A stretch of DNA of 12,771 nt from an uncultured Bacteroides sp. GTDB lineage: Bacteria; Bacteroidota; Bacteroidia; Bacteroidales; Bacteroidaceae. Shown here piece by piece: positions 8,082-12,771 of this stretch. A program made the translations under genes and the position numbers. Below the pieces are notes generated by a model. The model saw only the letters and a program-made list of their open reading frames with translations, had not been told where the DNA came from and did no database searches. The DNA lies in contig CAKUYM010000101.1 of the NCBI GenBank assembly GCA_934716785.1, positions 1 through 12,771 of the forward strand, read 5' to 3'. Position 1 is the first letter of the stretch. Each line of letters opens with the position of its first letter.

Positions 8082-8891
8082 GTGTTAAGAAGTGAAATAA
8101 AATATTATGCAGATGAATCCATGTTTCATGGATTCATTCCTCATGTTATGGGGACACGTCTTGATATCCTGATAATTCATTCCAACCTTCCCTTGCTGAA
8201 CATGCTATGGACGGATATTACCAACGAGTTAGAAAGGTTGGACAAGATGCTGAATCGCTTTGATGCCACAAGTGAGGTATCAAAGCTAAACAACCGTACA
8301 AAACAAGACTCAGTTTCTGTCAGTGCGGAATTGGAAGACATTCTAAGGTCATGCCAATATTATTATGAAAAGACTCTTCATCTTTTCGACATCACATTAA
8401 ACGATTTCTCACAAATACAAATTCACAGCAATCGCCATATCTCTTTTAGCAACTCTTCCGTAACACTTGATTTTGGAGGTTTTGCGAAAGGATATGCCTT
8501 AAAAAAGATTCAAGAAGCTCTCTTGCGAAAAAATATAGAGAACGCTTTCGTCGATTTTGGCAACAGTTCGATTATGGGAATAGGACACCTTCGTTATGGA
8601 GACTGTTGTAAAGTCTGTTTTCAGAATCCCTACACACAACAAACTCTCGACGAATTCTGCCTTACAGACAATACGTTGTCCACTTCCGGAAATACAGAAC
8701 AGTATACCGGGCATATTATAAATCCGCTTACGGGAATCTACAACAAACAAAGAAAAATTACGAGTATCTTATCTGGCAATCCGCTGGATGCAGAAATACT
8801 CAGTACAGTCTGGATGATTGCCGATGGCAAACAACGAGAACAGATCAACGAGAATTTCAAACATATAAAAGGAACTACATATACTCTATAA
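8082..8891 (+). CDS. Divergent ApbE-like FAD:protein FMN transferase
   Basis: A 269-residue protein of the ApbE family, which attaches FMN from FAD to a Thr or Ser of target proteins using Mg2+. Motifs in order: MGTRLDI (23-29), LDFGGFAKGYA (129-139), VDFGNSS (157-163), TSGN (201-204), HIINPLTG (211-218) and AEILSTV (237-243). Departures from typical ApbE: no signal peptide or lipobox, a shortened segment between TSGN and HII, Asn for Asp in HIIDP, and Glu238 where the metal-binding Asp of the ADxLST motif is expected (Asp236 is nearby; Thr242 is kept). It may be an active variant or a repurposed binding protein. The start is GTG at 8082; the next in-frame ATG (8121) would cut off the segment before FHGFIPHVMGT and lies inside a strong hairpin. 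No obvious flavinylation target is encoded here. Confidence 0.82.
   Translation: MLRSEIKYYADESMFHGFIPHVMGTRLDILIIHSNLPLLNMLWTDITNELERLDKMLNRFDATSEVSKLNNRTKQDSVSVSAELEDILRSCQYYYEKTLHLFDITLNDFSQIQIHSNRHISFSNSSVTLDFGGFAKGYALKKIQEALLRKNIENAFVDFGNSSIMGIGHLRYGDCCKVCFQNPYTQQTLDEFCLTDNTLSTSGNTEQYTGHIINPLTGIYNKQRKITSILSGNPLDAEILSTVWMIADGKQREQINENFKHIKGTTYTL
8113..8137 (+). repeat. Perfect 11-base-pair hairpin in the start of the ApbE-like gene
   Basis: ATGAATCCATG (8113-8123) and CATGGATTCAT (8127-8137) are perfect inverted copies separated by TTT. The hairpin covers codons 11-19 of the ApbE-like gene and contains its first internal in-frame ATG (8121). It could slow translation from the GTG start, act as an RNA-processing site between the upstream and downstream parts of the operon, or be a by-product of the protein sequence. 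No T-run follows, so it is not a simple terminator. Confidence 0.75.
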
Positions 8892-8894
8892 AAT

Positions 8895-10220
8895 ATGAGA
8901 AACAAAATAGAAAAAGGAGTCGATTTGAATCTCAGACAATTCATTAAGAATCTGGGATATATCGCAGGAGGAACTGCGCTGCTGGCAAGCACGCCTTGGC
9001 TGTCTTCCTGCACACCCGAAAAACTTAAAGAAATCCGTAACGAAAAAGCCCGGATCGCTTTAATCGGTACTGGGTCCAGAGGACAATATCATATCCACAA
9101 TCTAAAGGAGATTCCTCATGCACAGATTGTTGCCGTTTGTGACAATTATGCCCCCAACCTCCAAAAGGCAGTAGAGTTATGTCCGGGAGCAAAAGCATAC
9201 ACTGACTATCGGAAGCTTTTGGAATCAGCAGATATTGACGGCGTAATTATCTCTACTCCGTTGAATTGGCATGCCCCCATTGTTTTGGATGCCTTGGCAG
9301 CAGGCAAACACGTATTTTGTGAAAAAGCCATGGCACGGACTTTAGACGAATGCAAAGCTATTTATGATGCATATCAAAATACCAATCAAGCTCTCTACTT
9401 CTGCATGCAGCGTATGTATGACGAGAAGTATATCAAAGGAATGCAAATGATTCATTCCGGACTCATCGGAGATGTGGTAGGAATGCGCTGCCATTGGTTC
9501 AGAAATGCAGACTGGCGCCGTCCTGTCCCCTCACCGGAACTGGAACGTAAAATCAACTGGCGATTGTACAAAGAGAGCTCAGGCGGATTAATGACCGAAC
9601 TGGCCTGTCACCAACTGGAAGTATGCAACTGGGCAGCTAAAAGAATGCCGGTAAGCATCATCGGCATGGGTGATATTGTCTACTGGAAAGACGGTCGTGA
9701 AGTATACGATAGCGTAAATGTGACTTACCGATACTCTGATGGGACTAAGATTGCCTATGAATCGTTGATCTCCAATAAATTTAACGGTATGGAAGACCAG
9801 ATTTTAGGACACAAAGGTACCATGGAAATGACAAAAGGTATCTATTATCTGGAAGAGGACCATACAACATCGGGCATCCGTCAACTTATCGGACAGGTTA
9901 AGGATAAAGTATTCGCTGCCATCCCGACAGCCGGCCCCAGTTGGAGACCGGAAACAAAAATGGAATACACGCCACATTTTGTTATTGAAGGAGATATTAA
10001 CGTCAACAACGGATTGAGCATGATCGGAGCCGACAAAGATGGTTCCGATGTCATTCTCTCTTCTTTCTGCCAATCATGTATCACCGGAGAAAAAGCAAAA
10101 AATGTGGTAGAAGAAGCCTATTGCTCCACCGTACTTTGCCTGCTTGGCAACCAAGCAATGGAGGAAGAGCGCCATATACTTTTCCCCGACGAATATAAAA
10201 TACCATATATGAAGTTTTAA
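8895..10220 (+). CDS. Gfo/Idh/MocA-family lipoprotein oxidoreductase
   Basis: A 441-residue protein with an N-terminal hydrophobic stretch ending in the lipobox LSSC (Cys39), preceded by LRQFIK, which resembles a Tat motif but has one Arg only. It is therefore most likely a Sec-exported lipoprotein. The NAD-binding loop is canonical: RIALIGTGSRGQYH (53-66). The family's EKP motif appears as CEKAMA (142-147), keeping Lys144 but replacing the proline with Ala145. GGLMTELACHQLEV (230-243) gives the active-site Glu235 and His239. The layout resembles GH109-type NAD-dependent glycosidases and related exported sugar dehydrogenases, but I cannot assign it to GH109. It starts 3 bases after the ApbE-like gene and is followed 3 bases later by a small membrane protein gene. 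Confidence 0.87.
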   Translation: MRNKIEKGVDLNLRQFIKNLGYIAGGTALLASTPWLSSCTPEKLKEIRNEKARIALIGTGSRGQYHIHNLKEIPHAQIVAVCDNYAPNLQKAVELCPGAKAYTDYRKLLESADIDGVIISTPLNWHAPIVLDALAAGKHVFCEKAMARTLDECKAIYDAYQNTNQALYFCMQRMYDEKYIKGMQMIHSGLIGDVVGMRCHWFRNADWRRPVPSPELERKINWRLYKESSGGLMTELACHQLEVCNWAAKRMPVSIIGMGDIVYWKDGREVYDSVNVTYRYSDGTKIAYESLISNKFNGMEDQILGHKGTMEMTKGIYYLEEDHTTSGIRQLIGQVKDKVFAAIPTAGPSWRPETKMEYTPHFVIEGDINVNNGLSMIGADKDGSDVILSSFCQSCITGEKAKNVVEEAYCSTVLCLLGNQAMEEERHILFPDEYKIPYMKF

Positions 10221-10223
10221 ATT

Positions 10224-10463
10224 ATGAAAGATATCATCATCACCTCCCAGATAATAAAAAGGGAAAGAAACATTTATTTGATATGCTTTCTCCTCTCTTT
10301 TATAATCAATATTATTGCAGTTATTGCCTATACACGTCCGTGGACTGAAATATTCACTCAGCTGGGGTATGTGTTCATCATCAGTTTTTTCATCTATTTC
10401 TTGCTATGGATTCCACGTATACTCATTATCGGGCTATGCCATTTCATCCGAAAAAAGCAATAA
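10224..10463 (+). CDS. Small two-helix membrane protein of unknown function
   Basis: A 79-residue protein not assignable to a known function. Two hydrophobic segments are visible, about residues 18-36 and 47-72, joined by a short loop containing TRPWTEIF, with a basic C-terminal tail (IRKKQ). The first 16 residues are polar with three basic residues, so both ends probably face the cytoplasm. The ATG follows the upstream stop codon after 3 bases, which supports it being a real gene in the operon rather than a chance frame. Its position between two exported oxidoreductase genes suggests a role in membrane anchoring, partner assembly or electron transfer, but no cofactor-binding residues such as paired His are evident in the helices. 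Confidence 0.75.
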   Translation: MKDIIITSQIIKRERNIYLICFLLSFIINIIAVIAYTRPWTEIFTQLGYVFIISFFIYFLLWIPRILIIGLCHFIRKKQ

Positions 10464-10545
10464 CTCCACTATATATTGACGATTGGTTGACGGAGAAAAT
10501 CTACTATCAGCTTATAACAGACTTAAAATTAAAAATATAAACATT

Positions 10546-11889
10546 ATGACAACAAGAAGAGATTTTATCAAGAAAACAGTTGCAGGCACAGCTGCTCTTT
10601 CCTTGGGAAACATAATTCCCGGCTTCAGTTCAAATAGTTTCCAAGGAATTTTGGGTGCAAACGAAAAAATACGAATCGGAGTCATTGGTGTAAACTCCAG
10701 AGGTAATGCCTTAGCACAAGGATTCGCCAAATTGAAAGATTGCGAGGTTACTTACCTTTGTGATGTTGATTCAAGAGCACTTGAGAAATGCCAAGCAGAT
10801 ATTCGTAAAATAAGCGGACACACTCCCAAAGGAGAAAAAGACATCCGCAAAATGTTGGAATCAAACGACTTTGAGGCTGTAGTCATAGCTACTCCGGACC
10901 ATTGGCATGCCAAAGCAGCCATCATGGCCATGCAGGCCGGCAAACATGTTTATTTGGAGAAACCTACCAGCCACAATCCGGCAGAGAATGAAATGTTAAT
11001 CAGAGCGACACTTAAATATAACCGGATTGTTCAAGTTGGCAATCAGCGTCGTTCGTGGCCAAACGTTATCAAAGCAATAGAAGAAATCAAGTCTGGGACA
11101 ATCGGAAAAGTAAGATATGCCAAGTCTTGGTATGTCAACAACCGTCCTTCCATCGGCACTGGCAAAGTGGTTCCCGTACCCGATTATCTGGACTGGGATT
11201 TATGGCAAGGCCCTGCACCACGGGTACCCTATTTCAAAGACAATTATATTCATTATAACTGGCACTGGTTCTGGAACTGGGGCACCGGCGAAGCATTGAA
11301 TAACGGAACTCATTTTGTTGACATACTTCGTTGGGGGTTGGGTGTAGATTATCCGACAAAGGTTGATTCCGTCGGAGGGCGTTATCGCTTTCAAGACGAC
11401 TGGCAAACTCCGGACACACAACTCATCACTTTCCAATTCGGCGACGAAGCATCCTGCTCTTGGGAAGGACGTAGCTGCAACAGCACACCGGTAGACGGAT
11501 ACGGAGTAGGTACTGCTTTCTACGGAGAAACAGGCACCCTTTTTATCAGTGGAGGAAATGAATACAAAATAATAGACCTACAAGGAAAGGTTATCAAAGA
11601 CGTAAAAAGTAATCTAAAATTTGAAACAGGAAATCTATTAAATCCATCTGAAAAATTAGATGCATATCACTTTGAGAACTGGTTTGATGCTATCCGCAAA
11701 GGAAGTAAATTGAATTCCGGGATTGTGGATGCCTGCATCAGTACTCAGTTAGTACAGTTGGGTAATATCGCACAGCGTGTAGGTCATTCTTTAGATATTG
11801 ATCCAGGAAGCGGACGCATTCTGAACGATTTGGAGGCCAACAAGCTCTGGGGTAGAGAATACGAAAAAGGATGGGAAATACGGATATAG
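10546..11889 (+). CDS. Tat-exported Gfo/Idh/MocA-family oxidoreductase
   Basis: A 447-residue protein starting with a clear twin-arginine signal, TTRRDFIKK (2-10), followed by a moderately hydrophobic stretch to about residue 30. The ATG at 10546 was chosen because it places the Tat motif at the very N-terminus; an in-frame TTG at 10483 would add 21 residues before it. The NAD-binding loop is GVIGVNSRG (45-53), EKP lies at 138-140 with Lys139, and GEALNNGTHFVDI (248-260) provides Asn253, His256 and Asp259 in the catalytic motif. Tat export implies folding with bound NAD(P) in the cytoplasm, as known for glucose-fructose oxidoreductase of Zymomonas. Substrate unknown. It lies 82 bases after the small membrane protein gene, in a leader where I see no convincing promoter, and is followed by a strong hairpin. 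Confidence 0.9.
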   Translation: MTTRRDFIKKTVAGTAALSLGNIIPGFSSNSFQGILGANEKIRIGVIGVNSRGNALAQGFAKLKDCEVTYLCDVDSRALEKCQADIRKISGHTPKGEKDIRKMLESNDFEAVVIATPDHWHAKAAIMAMQAGKHVYLEKPTSHNPAENEMLIRATLKYNRIVQVGNQRRSWPNVIKAIEEIKSGTIGKVRYAKSWYVNNRPSIGTGKVVPVPDYLDWDLWQGPAPRVPYFKDNYIHYNWHWFWNWGTGEALNNGTHFVDILRWGLGVDYPTKVDSVGGRYRFQDDWQTPDTQLITFQFGDEASCSWEGRSCNSTPVDGYGVGTAFYGETGTLFISGGNEYKIIDLQGKVIKDVKSNLKFETGNLLNPSEKLDAYHFENWFDAIRKGSKLNSGIVDACISTQLVQLGNIAQRVGHSLDIDPGSGRILNDLEANKLWGREYEKGWEIRI

Positions 11890-11927
11890 TTCTTTCTATT
11901 CATAATCTGTAGATTCCGTATATTTAT

Positions 11928-11972
11928 GATGTGCCTCAATTGTTCGCAAAATCCGAACCATTAAGGCACATC
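11928..11972 (+). terminator. Strong hairpin after the oxidoreductase block, probable terminator
   Basis: GATGTGCCTCAAT (11928-11940) pairs with ATTAAGGCACATC (11960-11972) at 12 of 13 positions. The stem then continues, after one unpaired base on each side, with GTTCG (11942-11946) pairing with CGAAC (11954-11958) around a 7-base loop. The total is about 17 pairs in 45 bases. It lies 38 bases after the stop codon of the Tat oxidoreductase and 41 bases before the next gene. No strong T-run follows, only TGTCATTT, so it may be a leaky terminator, a 3'-end stabiliser or an attenuator for the next gene. Confidence 0.6.
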
Positions 11973-12013
11973 TGTCATTTACCAAGATGAAATCACCTTC
12001 AATTTTTTAGAAT

Positions 12014-12771
12014 ATGCACACACTTAATCAACAGCCATCGCGTCTTGCAGCCCTCGATGTATTACGCGGGCTCACCATCATCGGAATGCTTATTGTAAAC
12101 AATCCGGGATCATGGAGCTATATTTATGCACCACTGAAACATGCTGAATGGAACGGCCTTACCCCCAAAGACTTGGTTTTCCCATTCTTTATGTTTATCA
12201 TGGGAGTTTCTACTTACATTTCTTTACGTAAATTTCAGTTTGCATGGTCGTCCGAACTGGCTAAGAAAGTGATTAAGCGAACCGTCTTGCTTTTCGGCAT
12301 CGGATTGGCTCTGAACTGGATAGGACAAGGGATGTGCTCCATCCAATCTATCCGTATTATGGGGGTCTTACAACGATTAGCTGTGTGCTACTTCTTTGCA
12401 ATAGTAATAGGGACGAGTGTAAGCCTAAAAAAACTTCCTTTCATTATCGCCACAATACTGATAGGATACTTCATCTTACTGCTGGTAGGCAACGGCTTTG
12501 AATACGGCCCCGGAAATATTCTTTCTATCGTAGACCGCAGTGTATTAGGAGGCACACATATTTATAGAGACAATGGCATAGAACCAGAAGGATTGCTCAG
12601 CACATTGCCAGCCATAGCCCACACACTCATTGGTTACTATATAGGCAATATCTGCCTACAGAAGACTGACATAAACATGAAACTACAAAAGCTTTTCATT
12701 ATAGGTTCCATATTGCTCTTTTCGGGCTATCTGCTTAGTTACGGATGTCCGATCAACAAAAAAGTATGGTC
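12014..12771 (+). CDS. NagX/HGSNAT-like membrane acetyltransferase (COG4299), 3' end cut by window
   Basis: The first 252 residues of a multi-spanning inner-membrane protein related to human heparan-alpha-glucosaminide N-acetyltransferase and bacterial NagX. LDVLRGLTIIGMLIVN (14-29) is the first helix, followed by a loop with KHAEWNGLTPKDLVFP (42-57), which matches the human segment carrying His269, the acetylated catalytic histidine; here it is His43. IRIMGVLQRLAVCYF (113-127) is another conserved block. Later hydrophobic segments lie at about 142-159, 194-215 and 226-243. HGSNAT moves acetyl from cytosolic acetyl-CoA across the membrane to terminal glucosamine; NagX of Shewanella belongs to GlcNAc regulons, with its activity less clear. 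Context with GH89, NagA and NagB fits amino-sugar metabolism. A hairpin upstream suggests a transcript separate from the oxidoreductase genes, though no good promoter is seen. Confidence 0.88.
   Translation, partial: MHTLNQQPSRLAALDVLRGLTIIGMLIVNNPGSWSYIYAPLKHAEWNGLTPKDLVFPFFMFIMGVSTYISLRKFQFAWSSELAKKVIKRTVLLFGIGLALNWIGQGMCSIQSIRIMGVLQRLAVCYFFAIVIGTSVSLKKLPFIIATILIGYFILLLVGNGFEYGPGNILSIVDRSVLGGTHIYRDNGIEPEGLLSTLPAIAHTLIGYYIGNICLQKTDINMKLQKLFIIGSILLFSGYLLSYGCPINKKVW

Noticed and set aside
8895..10220. Assigning the lipoprotein oxidoreductase to GH109 (alpha-N-acetylgalactosaminidase)
   Set aside because: The fold and export fit, but the motifs I can check are shared by many Gfo/Idh proteins, and the EKA change argues for caution.
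10483..11889. Upstream TTG at 10483 as the start of the last oxidoreductase
   Set aside because: It would bury the Tat motif 21 residues in; the ATG at 10546 gives a normal Tat signal.
1..12771. Calling the region a classical polysaccharide utilisation locus
   Set aside because: No SusC/SusD pair, sensor or sigma/anti-sigma gene is present in the window; it may still adjoin one.

Overview
This window looks like a chromosomal segment of a Bacteroidales bacterium (Bacteroides or Parabacteroides type). The evidence is indirect: the gene families (GH89 lipoprotein, FucP/NagP-type sugar permease, several exported Gfo/Idh/MocA proteins, an Oxidoreduct_C lipoprotein, a COG4299 membrane acyltransferase), AT-rich leaders with weak Shine-Dalgarno sequences, and one match to the Bacteroides -7 promoter box (TAnnTTTG). 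All genes are on the plus strand. I see no tRNA, rRNA, CRISPR array, insertion sequence or transposase.

Layout. (1) 1-2180: an alpha-N-acetylglucosaminidase (GH89, NAGLU-like) lipoprotein whose first codons lie before the window. (2) 2181-2327: an intergenic region with a long inverted repeat enclosing two smaller hairpins, and a possible promoter. (3) 2328-5639: an amino-sugar module of a NagP-like permease, NagA deacetylase and a divergent NagB-family deaminase, with nagA and nagB overlapping by 20 bases. (4) 5645-11889: a tightly packed set of four Gfo/Idh/MocA-fold proteins, each with an export signal (one Sec, two lipoprotein, one Tat), with a divergent signal-less ApbE-like protein and a two-helix membrane protein among them. 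(5) 11928-11972: a strong hairpin that probably ends the operon. (6) 12014 to the window end: the start of a NagX/HGSNAT-like membrane acetyltransferase that keeps the histidine known to carry the acetyl group in human HGSNAT.

Reading the genes together: the GH89 lipoprotein releases terminal alpha-linked GlcNAc outside the cytoplasm, the permease imports an amino sugar, and NagA and NagB take its 6-phosphate towards fructose-6-phosphate. No GlcNAc kinase is visible, so that step must come from elsewhere. The unexplained part is the exported oxidoreductase block. Working hypothesis: these proteins oxidise, epimerise or cleave glycan sugars in the cell envelope by NAD-dependent chemistry, upstream of GlcNAc uptake. 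The GH89 enzyme and the HGSNAT-like protein flank this block and are homologues of two consecutive enzymes of human lysosomal heparan sulfate breakdown, which raises the possibility of a bacterial acetylate-then-cleave route for glycans ending in alpha-glucosamine.
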